Below, one piece after another: positions 46,806 through 59,003 of a stretch of 64,000 bases of DNA. The notes under the pieces were generated by a model. It searched no databases. It was not told the origin of the DNA and saw only the letters and a program-made list of their open reading frames with translations. Origin of the DNA: Calliopum simillimum (lineage: Eukaryota; Arthropoda; Insecta; Diptera; Lauxaniidae). Made by a program: the position numbers and the translations under genes. Within the stretch, counting starts at the first letter, position 1. The number at the start of each line of letters is the position of its first letter. The DNA lies in the NCBI GenBank assembly GCA_951812925.1, contig OX638372.1, forward strand, positions 43,832,245 through 43,896,244, written 5' to 3'.

Positions 46806-47061
46806 TTAGAGTGATGATATTAGACGTGGAATCGCCCATACCCATTTTTCATATTTTTTAGAATTCATATTTATTGATTTTGGGCTTGTGGCCAGACCAA
46901 TGTTATTGAAACGATATATTTCACTGAATAATTATGTTAAATTTAGGATGCATTGATATGAAAATGATATAAGTGAATTGAGTTTATATGCCGTTCTTAA
47001 GAAATATTCAGGTATGACTGAATAAAAAATAAAATTTTGTTTTGATTAGACCCTACACATA

Positions 47062-47488
47062 CAGTGAGTCACATATGTGCTCAAACAAGTACTGCAAGAA
47101 AAATGGGAAAAAACACCGACTGAAAATGTCGTAAAGGGATGGAGTCCTCGCAAAGATGTTTATATGATGTCTCTTCAAATAATGGCTAACATGGTTATTA
47201 TTAAAAAAGCCTCTTTTACTTGATAAATAATCTCAAAGTAAAATATTACTAAAAAGCAAAATACTTTTGTGACCTTATAAAAAAGATGAATAAATCATTT
47301 CTTTGCTTTTTAAGTGATTAGAACGCATTATTTTAATTTTTTTATGAAGTGGTATCATAGTTAACGTTCCATTGACTCGAAGTTTATAAAAAAAATATTA
47401 CTTTTCCAAGGATGAAACGGCTAAAAATTGAGTATTAATTCGAATTTTTGAATATTTTTTGTATGCAAAATACATATGTGACTCACTG
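47062..47488. mobile_element. Tc1/mariner-type MITE, 427 bp
   Basis: Perfect 17-bp ends CAGTGAGTCACATATGT and complement are flanked by TA (47060-47061, 47489-47490). CAGTG is a common Tc1 terminus. The interior is AT-rich without a frame. Confidence 0.85.
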
Positions 47489-47813
47489 TATGTATGCACA
47501 TCTAAGCACAAAAGTGGTTGATTTACATTTATCTCATCAACTACATAGCATAAATCTGCTTCCTAATGCATGCCTACTAAATATATATATCTCCTCTCTC
47601 AATTAGCACCTGTCTAAGCCATTTCCTCAGGATAAGGATCAAGCAGCCAAAAGTATGCAATGAATTCTTAAAGCTTTTCAAAAGTGTTCGCAGGAAATTT
47701 GCCGCCTAAACAAATTTCGTTGTTGTCAATGACACGCCATAGCTAACTCATTGATATCTACATACATATATGCAAATGTACATGCGTCAGTATTAGTAAC
47801 CACATGTATCTAT

Positions 47814-50257
47814 ATTAAGGTGCAGCAAAATTCAAAAAAATTAGTGCATCAAAAATTATCATAGATTAAGATCTTAAAACAAAAACTGCATACCTAGTTT
47901 TGGTCAAAACCCCCGAAAAGATGGCCCGCCCAGGGCTTGAATGAAGGTCTAAACGACACAAATCATTGTTTTTTCACAGTTTTTTTATTTTATCTCAAAA
48001 ACCACGAAACTATTGGTAGTAATTCTTCCTAAATCTTTGAAAGGGATTAATTTTCTACATTTTTTGTTTTTTTCTCATTGCTCTACAGTGAAGTTTGCCC
48101 TATGGAAGTCCCGGAAGAAGTTAAAATTTTTTGATTCAAAAAACGGTATTTTCCTATAACTCAAGATACAAGATACACACAAAAACTTTAGAGCTCAATA
48201 AATGTAGAAAATCTGCTTTCCTATAGTTTTGCTTTGAAATCTTGATTCCAAAAGTAAACGGTTTTCCGCTAGAGGCCGAAATTTGTTAAAAATAGTTGTG
48301 TAACATGAAAAAGCGACCTTTTATTGTTTGGTTTTAAAATATACCCAAAAATTTGATTAGAAACTAATAAAAAACTAAAAACTTCTAAACATGGTCTTTG
48401 GAATGAAAATCGGATTGAAATTGCGCGAGATATGATAATTCTTACATACTTGGTATTTTTTGTAAAGTTCTGATTTTGGGTATTTTGGTTTCACAGTGTA
48501 TTTTGCATCCACAACTTAAGATTTTTTATGTTTATTACCTTGCGTTAAAAGACGATAAACAGCGCAACTTAAAGGATCAAGAATGTCAAAATCGGTTTGT
48601 AGCTTCCTTGCGAATTTCAACCTGAGAGTTTGGATTTTTTTTTTTTCAATTTTTGTCAAATACGGCTTTTTTTTTAGTATGAGCGACTGTATACCCTAAA
48701 TACCGTAAAAAATGTGTACTATTATATCCCAAAAACTATAGAAAATATATTTTTCTATATTTTGTTCCTGATAGTCATCTTTCCACAGCTAATAGTTTGT
48801 GCCCTAGGAGCCGATTTTTGTGATAAAAAAAATCGAATTTTTAGAAATTTTTATTTCAAAGTGACCTTTTAATGTTTTTGCTTGCAAATTTTCCCAAAAT
48901 TTTTGTAAAAAATTTAAGATAAGTTTAAAAGCTTTCAAACGTAGTCTTTAGAATAGAAATCGACTGAAATTTACGCGAGATATTACAGTTTTTATATACT
49001 CTGTGATACAAAAAAATAACTAAAAATCATATCTGCACAATAAAAAAATACTCTTATGTCTCTCTCTTATAACTTTTATATCTTGCGTAAATTCCAACCG
49101 CTTTCTTTTTTAAAGACTACGTTTGAAAGCTTTTAACTTTTTCTTAAGTGCCCTTTTAACATTTTTGGAAAATTTGCAAGCAAAAACATCAAAAGATCGC
49201 GTCGAAATAAAAATTTCTAAAAACTAGATTTTTTTTATCACAAAAATCGGCTCCTAGGGCACAAACTATTAGCTGTGGAAAGATGACTAACAGGAACAAA
49301 ATATAGAAAAATATATTTCCTACAGTTTTTGGGATATAATAGTACACATTTTTTACGGTATTTAGGGTATACAGCCGCTCATACTTAAAAAAAGCCGTAA
49401 TTGACAAAAATGGAAAAAAATCCAAACTCTCAGGCTGAAATTCGCAAGGAAACTACAAACCGATTTTGATATTCTTGGTCCTTAAAGTTGCACTGTTTAT
49501 CGTCCTTTAACGTAAAGTAATAATCATGAAAAAATCTTAAGTTGTCGATGCAAAACACACTCTGAAACAAAAATACCCAAAATTAAAACTTTACAAAAAA
49601 TACCAAGTATGTAAGAATTATCATATCTCGCGCAATTTCAATCCGATTTTCATTCTAAAGACTATGCTTAGAAGCTCTTAATTTTTGCATAAGTTTCTAA
49701 TCAAAAGTTTGGGTATATTTTAAAACCAAACAATAAAAGGTCGCTTTTTCATGATACACAACTATTTTTAACAAATTTCGGCCTCTAGCGGAAAACCGTT
49801 TACTTTTGGAATCAAGATTTCAAAGCAAAACTATAGGAAAGCGGATTTTCTACATTTATTGAGCTCTAAAGTTTTTGTGTGTCTCTTGTATCTTGGGTTA
49901 TAGGAAAAAAACCGTTTTTTGAATCAAAAAATTTTAACTTCTTCCGGGACTTCCATAGGGCAAACTTCACTGTAGAGCAATGAGAAAAAAACAAAAAATG
50001 TAGAAAATTAATCCCTTTCAAAGATTTAGGAAGAATTACTACCAATAGTTTCGTGGTTTTTGAGATAAAATAAAAAAACTGTGAAAAAACAATGATTTGT
50101 GTCGTTTAGACCTTCATTCAAGCCCCGGGCGGGCCATCTTTTCGGGGGTTTTGACCAAAACTAAGTATGCAGTGTTTGTAATAAGGCCTGCTCCTAAGAT
50201 AATCTTTGATGCAACCTATAATTTTCCCATTATTTCGAAAAAGTGCTGCACCCTAAT
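47814..50257. mobile_element. giant palindrome, 2444 bp, about 1.18-kb arms
   Basis: The left arm (47814 to about 48995) and right arm (about 49060-50257) are inverted copies differing by substitutions and small gaps. Both contain 'GGTCAAAACCCCCGAAAAGA' / complement and 'GGCCTCTAGCGGAAAACCG' / complement. The ends are ATTAAGGTGCAGCA / TGCTGCACCCTAAT. Flanks GTATCTAT (47806-47813) and GTATATAT (50258-50265) may be an 8-bp duplication with one mismatch, weak in AT-rich DNA. No coding sequence is supported. Confidence 0.75.
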
Positions 50258-50269
50258 GTATATATGTGT

Positions 50270-52680
50270 GTACATACGAGTAAGCCTTTAAAATCTCAGC
50301 GTGTGCCTGCTTTGAAATTGCCACGTATAAGGCCGCATTTTTGTGGAAATTGAAATCCGTTTTGCTGATTGAATAAGCTGGGCAGTACGGAAGTACTGGC
50401 GCTGCCCTTGGTTTCCACCACTACACACACTCAAAAAATCTTCATACAAAAGGCTGAAATGTTGTATGTGTTTGAAAGAAATGCGTGTTAAAGGGCGCGA
50501 ATTGGAATTGTGAAAAAAAAAAAACGGAAATAGGATACGGAAGGCATAGTCAACACGTTTGTTATTGTTTAAAGAGATCCTTTTTTTGTTTTGTTTTTCT
50601 ATTCTGACACGAGTACGCAACTTTGCATATGTTGAAAGGATTATTTGCAAACAAAGAAGAGCATGCCGGTTACTATTGTTCTTGTGATGGAAATGAGATT
50701 TTTGGCTGATAGTAGTGCACTTCAAAAATGCTAACAATATTAACCGATTCAGAAAAGTGATAATTACCTTTGCTGTTACTAAAGCACTCAATCCAATTCG
50801 TTTTCTAATGAAAAAAAAAGTTATGACCAAAAAACGTGCTTTTTTAGCCAAAATGGGCCTTCAGTAGAATCAAAAGTGCTCCATTGGTTTTTCTCGGAAT
50901 GAAAAAAGATGATGCAGGTATCATTTTTAAGAATCCTTTTTACTTTTGAGTCGGTTTTGGGATGATTATATTTTGCTTCATACAAAATCGACCCGGTCTA
51001 ATGCACATTCTATCTCCATACCGAATTTCACAAAAATCGATTCAGCGGTTTAACCGTGAGAGCGTGTTTTCATTTAGAATTGTGGTTTTGGTCTTGGTCT
51101 TGGTATTTTTCGAGACCAAGCCCCTTTATAGCATAAAATCATCTCTCAATTCTAAATTTGGCATCTTAAAAACCCAACTGCTTTGCAAAAATAAGGTTTG
51201 GAAAGCTTAGAATTTTTTTCAAGACCAAGATCGAGACCAAGACTTAATGCCCAAGATCAAGTTAGAGGATTGTTGCGGATTTTGGCCTATGCCGACAATA
51301 TTTTCATTAAATTAATTCGTGAATGGATTCTTCAAATGAAATGTTGTACAACATAATTTTTAATTTGTAACAATTTGATTTAATTTCCGTGAACAAATTT
51401 TCAAACTAAATGCAAATCGGAAGCAGAACCTGAAACAATCAATTAATTTTGCACTAATTTAATTTTATGTCAATAGCAAATTCCAAACGAAAAGCCAAAA
51501 TAAAAAACAAAATGAATATCAACTTCACAGTCCGCAGTCCTTTTTCCCATGTCAAAATTAAGTTTGCTAAAACAATTTTCCAATATTTATAAAATTTATT
51601 GTATCAAATTTATCAATAAATTTTATACAAAATGGTAATAAAATCGCGAACATAATCAACATTTTGCCCTTTCGAAAGAACTTTCTGCCCAGCCCCCATT
51701 AAATTCTTTCCCATTGCCGTTAGTATTATTGCATTAATAACCATAATCCCTGTGCTTTACAAACAAACAATTTATGAGCCTCGCTCTTATTTACACAAAT
51801 CCTGGCGAGATTTAGAGATATCGCGATGCACAGCAGCAGATAGCAAGCAGTAGGGGGGCATGAGTATTTGCTTTCATTTAGTGAAACTTCAATTTTATTG
51901 TATGGAAAATTTAAATTGAAACCAATACAATATGAGATATAACAGTGTTTAGATGACCCTTTGGAGCATTTTTAATTGTTTAATGGACCCTTTCTTTGGA
52001 CTTTTCCTTTTTGGTTTTCTGTTTTTCGTGTTCTACTGACGTTTATTGTTTGTTTGCTAGCAATTTAAATGTTACTAAGTAGTGACGTATTGAAGAAAGT
52101 ACGAGTCAGGGGCTTGCTACAGATGATTGCCATGTCTTAGCCCTATGGGTGAATTTTTTACCGTAAGCACTTGAAATGAGTTTTCGGTGTTAATAATTGA
52201 AGCATTTATTATTTATTTACTGGCGTTAAATGGATGTCGTTAATTGCAAATGTTTCCGGGCGATATTTTTTCTACTCATTCAAAATAATGAAGATTTTGT
52301 GTTAAATATTATGGAAAATAAAATTTTGTATTACAGCTCGAAATGCTAAAGCGAAATACCACAGTATGCCCCAGACAGACGACAGCTTAAATCTAGATTA
52401 TAGACGTAATAATGTGAATCTTTTTATTGCATGATCTTAGGCATTTTTTAAATACAGATTTCATAGACATTGACTAAAAGAAACTTTCCCTATTCAGGGG
52501 CCAAAAAATTCTAAAACAAGCGGCAACAGTCACTCGGACCAAGGTACACGCATCCCCCTATAGAAAATATTTAGTTCGAAAAAACTTTTTTTTTACGTTT
52601 TTCAATTACGTGAGATCGAAAAAATCTTAACACACGTTTTACCTAATAATTTTTTTTGGGTGTAAAATTTAAAAATTTCT
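50270..52680. other. spacer with repeat pieces
   Basis: Solo end of the GACCGG element (50945-51001), a half tandem unit of the GGGGCGTGG family (51010-51080), and a second CTTGGTC repeat (51083-51265). A 187-codon minus frame (50288-50851) has no motif and runs through repeat sequence. No supported gene. Confidence 0.4.
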
Positions 52681-53774
52681 TTGATCTAGTTTTCTTTGAA
52701 AAATATGTCAGTTATAATTTTTAATGACAAACATGTTGATTTGTTGTGAGTTTGATCAAAATGAGTGAAGAAAAAGAAGTACGTCTTAAAATTATTGAAA
52801 ATTTTCAAAAAATTCCAAATTAGTCCTACCAAAAATTGGCCAAAGAATTGATGGTTATTAAACAGTTTCAGGAGAATTTGACCATTGATAGGAAACCTGG
52901 TTCGGGAAGAAAACAAGGACCACATGATATTGGGAAAGCCAAGAAAATTTAAAGCATATTGAAAAGATCTCCAAACACATCTGCTAGAACTGCGCTGACT
53001 ATTTGGTGCGAAAAGTTAAAGCCAATGCTGGTTTGAAAACATATAAAGTCCAAAAAGTTCCAAACAGGATTGTTCAAAAAATTTAGACGCCAAAAGTAGG
53101 GCTCGGAATAAAAATATTCATATTGTATAATGGATGACGAAACGTATGTACTGGCAGATTTTACGCAGCTTCCGGGACAAAATTTTTATGTTGCTTATGC
53201 TCGAAGAAATATTGAAGAACAATTTAGAATTCAAAAGCAGACAAAATTTCTTAAAAAATTCCTTGTACGGCAAGCGATATGCAGTTGCGGCAAAAAGCAA
53301 GTCATTTGTTACATTGGGCTCTATAAATGCCGAAATATACATCAAAGATTGTTTGAAAAAAAGACTTATTCCTTTCATAAAAGAGCACAATGTGTCCACA
53401 TATTTTTGGCCTGATCATGTCACTACGGCAAGAAAGCTCTGGAGTGGTACCAAAGTAATAACATAGTTTTTGTACCAAGAGAGGCCAATCCTCCAAATTG
53501 TCCGGAGCTAAGACCAGTGGAGAGGTATTGGTCTCTTGTGAAAAGAAACTAAAAGAGCACAAAGAAGGTGTCCCAAAATATCGAAGATTTTAAAAGAGGA
53601 TGGGCAAACTGTTCCAAAAAGGTGTCTGACACAACTATCAATTCTCTAATGGAAGGCTTAGCAGAAAAGGTCAACGAGTTCATAAATAATGGCTAGAACA
53701 ATAAAAGTTATATTTTTCTGTAATTTGTAAAATATTATCAATTAAATAAAAAAAAATCAAAACTCTAAGATCAA
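52681..53774 (+). pseudogene. Tc1/mariner-superfamily transposon, broken transposase
   Basis: ATG at 52761 opens MSEEKEVRLKIIENFQKIPN then stops. Later pieces include KPGSGRKQGP (the linker after the helix-turn-helix), MDDETYVLADF (first catalytic D; 53130), TYFWPDHV (second D; 53399) and, after a frame change, PPNCPELRPVERYWSLVKR (catalytic E; about 53495). Counting across the frameshift by eye gives about 37 residues between the second D and E, suggesting a DD37E-type mariner. Several stops and frameshifts make it inactive. Degenerate ends TTGATCT…TTTT and complement AAAACTCTAAGATCAA mark the borders. Confidence 0.8.
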
Positions 53775-55410
53775 CCGTTTGACACTGCCGAGGGAGCTTT
53801 GAAAAAATAAATGCCGCAGAACCTCACCTGGTAACAATCCAACCCATTTAAAAAAAAATCACTCAAATCGGACTAGTGGGTCCTGAGTTATTTAGATTTG
53901 TCGGGAAAAGCCGCAAGAATTTAAAAGAAAAAAAATATTTGATAAAATGTCATCGGGCAACATATCCACCAATAAAAAAAAATCATTCAAATCGGGTTTA
54001 TGGCTCTCGAGTTATGCCTTAGAAGATAATCACAAATTTAGATATCGTCATTCAAGTCACTTGAACTTCAGTTCTTAGATGTAACTATGTAAGTAATCGT
54101 CATACCTTGTGGTTTTTCTGACTGTGACAATGTTATGCCATTTTTCTTTATTTCTCTTATCAAAGATTTTTTTTTTTGTTCTTTCAGTATGTGAAATGGG
54201 TTAATTTTTTACACCTTGAAACAATTAGTTCACCATTTTAACAAAGAATAGGTATTTGAAATTTTAAATAAATTAAGTTAAAGTGGCATAAAAATTGGTG
54301 AACATTTGTTCTTGAGAGTTAAAAGTCGTGAAATTGGTATATATATTAACAATTTATAAGAGGCAAGTATTTTATATAAATATGTAATAGTGTCACCACC
54401 AAATAGGAAATATAATGAAACTACCATTAATCGATTCATATGTAATTTTAAAATGTCACATTAATCTTGTTTTTATCATTAATTGCCATAATTCAGTTCA
54501 CTTTGAATAAACTGAAAATTGATTTGTTCATTTTTTAAAGATCCTTAAGGATCTCTTAGCAAAACACTCGTACTTACTGCATAATGCTCAATACAATCAA
54601 AGCTAAATCCCATTATATCGTCAAACCAAAACTTTTGAATGATATTCTCATTGTGTTAGAAAACATTATGAATCAAAAGTTATCTGGAAAATGTCGATAA
54701 AAATAAGAGGTCTGCACAAGACGTCTTGTTGGAGTTTCAAGACATTTCGTTTCAAGGTACGTTCTGTTTTGTACCCGCTTTTTATTTATCAAATATTTTA
54801 GTTCAGTGTCGCGTGCAAATGTCTTGACAGTACCTACTTAGAAATGAAAGAGAGAAAAAAACAAATATTTTACTGTCCAGTCTTGTTTGAATTTTTTCAG
54901 TTCAGTTCACTGCATATACTGAAGTTAAAGTGTACTCTACGAAATACTACTTCAGTGTCAAAAGTTCCCCTTCGCTCTGTCCTTTGTGCTTTTTACTGTA
55001 GTTTTTCTAATCGTATGGTTTACACTGACCTAAAGTTTTTGTTTGTATCGAGTACAGTACACTAAAGTATTTATTAAAATCGGGTTTTTTTGGCACTGTT
55101 AAAACGCTTCAGTGAACTTCAGTGTCAAAATGAAATCAGTGTAAAGTAAAGATTTGAATCTTGAATTTTTTTAATCTAATGCTTGAGTTCAGCGTAAAAT
55201 GTCCAAGTACAAAACAGTTTAGTAAAAAAGAAAATCAAAGGAACGAGAAAATCATGGCAAAGTAAGGCATTACACATGATCACATTCAATGGAAACGATT
55301 CATTTTGGTTTTAGGTTCATTTTTGCATGGCAATTTTCTATTGTGTTAACCACAAAGAGATTCCTTTTGGGTACAGTTTTTTATAATAAGAAATTATTCG
55401 GCATGAGCTG
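53775..55410. other. upstream spacer of the small secreted-peptide gene
   Basis: Two related blocks 'AAAAAATCACTCAAATCGG…GAGTTAT' (53860, 53970) and many scattered CTTCAGTGTCAAAA / AGTTCACTG words (54895-55140), which could be a decayed repeat. No coding sequence is supported. Confidence 0.4.
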
Positions 55411-55418
55411 TATATAAA
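55411..55418 (+). promoter_or_regulatory. TATA box of the small secreted-peptide gene
   Basis: TATATAAA lies 94 bp before the ATG. A start site about 30 bp downstream (near 55440) would give a leader of about 70 nt. A short upstream frame ATGAAAAAAAGCCATAAGCT-AAGTTAA (55483-55509) ends just before the main ATG. Confidence 0.55.
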
Positions 55419-55511
55419 ACACGTAACTAGTACAATTTGGTTTTAGTTGAAAAAATCTACCAAACCAGTATTAAGTTATAAATGAAAAAAAGCCATAAGC
55501 TAAGTTAAATA

Positions 55512-57229
55512 ATGAAAATCGCTGCAGAGATATTTTTCATTTTTAACTGCATATTGTTAGCATTAATAGCGAGCAGTAATACTTCCCAGATTGATATTGA
55601 GCACTTCTGTAAGTAACGATTACAACGTTATCACAACTCACTCCTTAGCAAAAAATTAAAGTCTTCCAAGTACTCGGGAATGAATGTCCTTTGTAGTAAG
55701 TACAGTTTGGTGGTTTTAGCTGGAAAGTTTTCCGGGATTTTTAAAAAGTGTTAATTTTTTATAGTTTTCGATGTGCTCTTTCCGAATTTTCACCTCGTAC
55801 CTTATCCACTTAGTGGATCTACAAGGCAGTAGAGGACGGTGCCGTGACATAATCCCCACGGACATAATCCCCATTCACGATATGGTGATTATGTTCGCAA
55901 GTGTTTCGGACGTAATCCCCAGGAAAAAACGGACATAGTCCTCATAACGATATTTTGTTATTGACAACAGAAGCAGCTCAGGATTTACAACTCCCAAAAA
56001 TTCCAATACCGTTTCTGATCAGTCTATAATATATCCAACACCTAGTTTGCTAGCCACAGTAATTTTACATAAGGGTAGGGGTAAGTGGCCGGCCTGCGGC
56101 CGCAGCTCAGGATTTAAAACTCCCAAAAAGCCATGACCGGCTTCGCGGGGGCCTTCGGCCGCGAATCAGTCTATAATATATCCAACACCTAGTTTGCTAG
56201 CCACAGTAATTTTTCATAAGAGTAGGGGTAAGTGGGCGGATTATGACTGAAAAATTTTCGGACATAATCCCCATTTACGAAATGGGGATTATGTCCGGTA
56301 ACCGTAGAGGACGTGGTAGACCCAAAACCAACTGGAAAAGGTCGTTGGAAAAGGAAATCCAAGAATCGGGAAAATCGTGGCAAGGGATCAAAGTCATCGC
56401 AAGGGATCGTGACAAATGGAGAGATTTTATATTGGCCCTATGCTCCTCCTAGGAGTTAAAGGAGAATACATACATACATACATACCTTATCCACTTGCGC
56501 CGCCTTTTTTCCAATATGGAAAAATACGTTTTTTACGTTTTTTTAAATTTTATAGAATAACTCATAAACGGTAAATTGTTTGTTACGGCTATGAAATATA
56601 ATTTTTTAATGCTGCAGAAAAAAAATCGGTGAGAAACAGAATTTCTCAGATGAATCTTGGAATATTTGCATTAGTATGGGAATTTTTCAACTTTCTTCGT
56701 TAAATTATGAACTAAAAATTTTTGTCTAAAATTATTAGTTTTCAGCAAAAAATATTTCGAAAAAAAGAAATTAACAAAAAAGTAATTTACATATCGCTCA
56801 TTTACTTCAAGAATGGCACAGCTCAAAAAACCCGATTTTCGAGTTAATGATGCAGAATTATTCTTTATATAATGCATCATATTGTGAAAATGTCATTATT
56901 ATATATTTTACGGTCAACGTTTGAGAACGAAATAATTTTTTAATTGAAAATTTCAAACGTATTTTCTGCAAAATCGAGTTTTTTGACTTGTGCCGTTCTT
57001 GAAGTAAATTAGCGATATGAAATGAATAAAGAAGTTTTTTTATATAAAAACTGTATGTATGAATGCATTTCTAAATCTTCTCAAACATTTTTCTTTTAAT
57101 TTTTCTTTGTAAAACCCAGTAAGTGACTCTCGTGGTGGCAAATGTGAGAGAGCTGTTGAGTGCAAATGGGATGATCCGCAAGCTGACTGTTCTGATGGGG
57201 TTTGTCGCATTTATTCTGTAAGGAAATAA
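55512..57229 (+). CDS. small secreted cysteine-containing peptide, two exons, 68 residues
   Basis: Exon 1 (55512-55608) encodes MKIAAEIFFIFNCILLALIA then SSNTSQIDIEHF, a clear signal peptide with probable cleavage around residues 20-24. It ends in phase 1 at the donor GTAAGT. Exon 2 (57120-57229) follows a pyrimidine-rich acceptor (TTTTTCTTTGTAAAACCCAG). Phases agree: a leucine codon spans the junction, then SDSRGGKCERAVECKWDDPQ and ADCSDGVCRIYSVRK before TAA. The mature part has C-x5-C-x8-C-x4-C, suggesting two disulphides. No family is recognised; fly seminal-fluid or immune-type peptides often look like this, but the role is unknown. The stop overlaps AATAAA (57225-57230), with another AATAAA at 57291-57296. 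The 1.5-kb intron holds a LINE fragment with a nested Mutator-like element. Confidence 0.7.
55812..56482 (+). mobile_element. LINE family 1, copy D, split by a nested element
   Basis: The LINE parts are 55812-55837 and 56312-56482 (RGRGRPKTNWKRSLEKEIQE… to the GGAGAA(TACA)n end). A 14-bp duplication TACCTTATCCACTT flanks the whole (55798-55811, 56483-56496). The insertion at 55838-56302 interrupts it, with its own duplication GTAGAGGAC. Confidence 0.9.
55838..56302. mobile_element. Mutator-like MITE, 465 bp, nested in LINE copy D
   Basis: Imperfect ends GGTGCCGTGACATAATCC / GGATTATGTCCGGTAACC are flanked by a perfect 9-bp duplication GTAGAGGAC (55829-55837, 56303-56311). The uninterrupted target is seen in copies A and B. 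The interior has two tandem copies of a module (GCTCAGGATTTA…CAGTCTATAATATATCCAACA…GGGGTAAGTGG) that also occurs in the arms of 3769-4879. Confidence 0.9.
56497..57119. other. rest of the peptide-gene intron
   Basis: AT-rich; an inverted pair around 56790-56830 and 56985-57015 (ACTTCAAGAATGGCACA / TGTGCCGTTCTTGAAGTAAAT) suggests another small palindromic repeat. Confidence 0.45.
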
Positions 57230-57583
57230 ATTACCAAAATGGTGGTATTTTGTTAAGGACTTTCAGTTTAGTGATTGCAAATTAAAGTATAATAAAGTAC
57301 ATAAAAATTTGAAAATAAATGTACTTATTATGTATACAAAAATTTTATTTTGTCTTTTATTTTGAAAATTTTTATTCTGTAAGAATTCATGGCATATTTT
57401 TCGCTTCAGCTTTTTGCACTTCATTGAATAATCCAAGGTATAAACGGCCTTAGAGCTGTTTAATGACTCGATTCCTCGAAATCCTGTAGTTTCACTTCTC
57501 TGCACACCAAATGCTACTGATAATGCCGCATTAGATCTCATTTGAGTTCGGACATGCAGGCATCGCATTGCATCCAAAATTTG
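57230..57583. other. 3' flank of peptide gene
   Basis: AATAAA at 57291-57296; otherwise no supported gene. A 104-codon minus frame here lacks motifs. Confidence 0.4.
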
Positions 57584-58205
57584 TTAAACAAAGAGTAAGA
57601 GTACGGAGCAGTGTCGATGAACATTTTTCTTAAATCCACCGATGTCACAGCTATCGGGAAAAACGCTCGCAGAGAGATTGTCCCACCATTTATTTGTGCG
57701 AATAAAGAACGAATTATACCGATAGTGCATTGTTCTATTTAACACCGTTGCAAAGCAATAGGGATAGGTAACAAATGATAACACACTCAACGTTACGACG
57801 TTGCTTAAGAGAGCCAATAGAGGATACAACATCCGCATCCCCAATCAACTTCATCGCAAAACGACTAAGTCTGCCTAGCAGCTCCAAAATACTTAGTTTT
57901 TGAGCCCCGGCCTAGATGCGCGTATTGTGCTCTAGCTTAGGTCTAATATAGGCAAAATTAACAGTCCGAAAATCAACAGTGTGAAGTATTTCTTACACCT
58001 TTTCAGATAACCTTGACACTTGACCGCTTTTTTCGACACACCGAATACATGATCTGACCACATCAGGTCAGCTTGAATCGATATGCCCAGAACTTTAAGA
58101 GTTAATGATTTCATAAAATCAACGCCGACAATATTAAGGGGTAGGGGGGACAATATTGAGCTAGTGTGTGTCTTGCTAGCGTTGAATTTGATCCGATTAT
58201 CCCGA

Positions 58206-58483
58206 AATGCAATTAGAGGGCTATAGCAAGTGGAGATTGGAGATTGGTCACACTCTCCGAAAACCACACAGCGAAGTTTGTCACCAGGCTCTTGAGTAGA
58301 ATCCAGAAGGCAGTAGAGGACGTGGGAGAGCCAAAACCAACTGGAAAAGGTCACTGGAAAAGGAAATACAAGAATTTGGAAAGTCGTGGCAAGAGATCAA
58401 AGTCATCGCAAGGGAACGCAACAAATGGAGACGTTTCATATTGGCCCTATGCTCATCCTAGGAGTTAAAGGAGAATGCATACA
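58206..58483 (+). mobile_element. LINE family 1, copy E, nested in LINE 2
   Basis: The 3' part (GGTCACACTCTCCGAAAACC … GGAGTTAAAGGAGAATGCAT) is diverged from copies A and B by many substitutions. It is flanked by TATCCCGA (58198-58205) and TATCTCGA (58484-58491), an aged 8-bp duplication. The host LINE 2 frame resumes on either side. Confidence 0.8.
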
Positions 58484-59003
58484 TATCTCGACGAAACTCG
58501 GAGATTGTTTGAGGTCATTAAATTTTGTTATTGTGTCAATCACATGCCACCTTTTCTCTTTTTTGATGCAATATAAATGAAACATGCTGCTGTCATCTGT
58601 AAAAGAGTAAATTGAATTAATGGTCGATGACAGAAGTTCGTCGATGAAAACAAGGAAAAGAGACCGGAGTAGAATGGAACCCTGGGCAGCTCTAGCGTTA
58701 ATGGAGTATCCGTAAGATGTGAAAGGTCTACGACAATTCGTCTAGAACGGTTTCAGCAGAAGATCGTTATCTAAGGAAGGAACCACCGACGCCATGAAAT
58801 AAGTTTCATAACGAGGGTACGATGCCACACAAGAGGAAGGTGGACACATTGGTTCCACCTCTCAGTAACGAACGCCATTAAGCCTGCAGTAGAGTGAGCT
58901 CTACGAAGTCTATATTGGCGATCATTAATAACACAGTCCTGCGTTTTTGAAAAAGTTAAAAAAGTATGAAATGGGAGTGGGTGATTTTTATAGATTTTTG
59001 ATC

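Noticed and set aside
50288..50851. 187-codon minus frame
   Set aside because: Crosses dispersed repeat sequence, has strong Lys/Phe/Ile bias and no motif.
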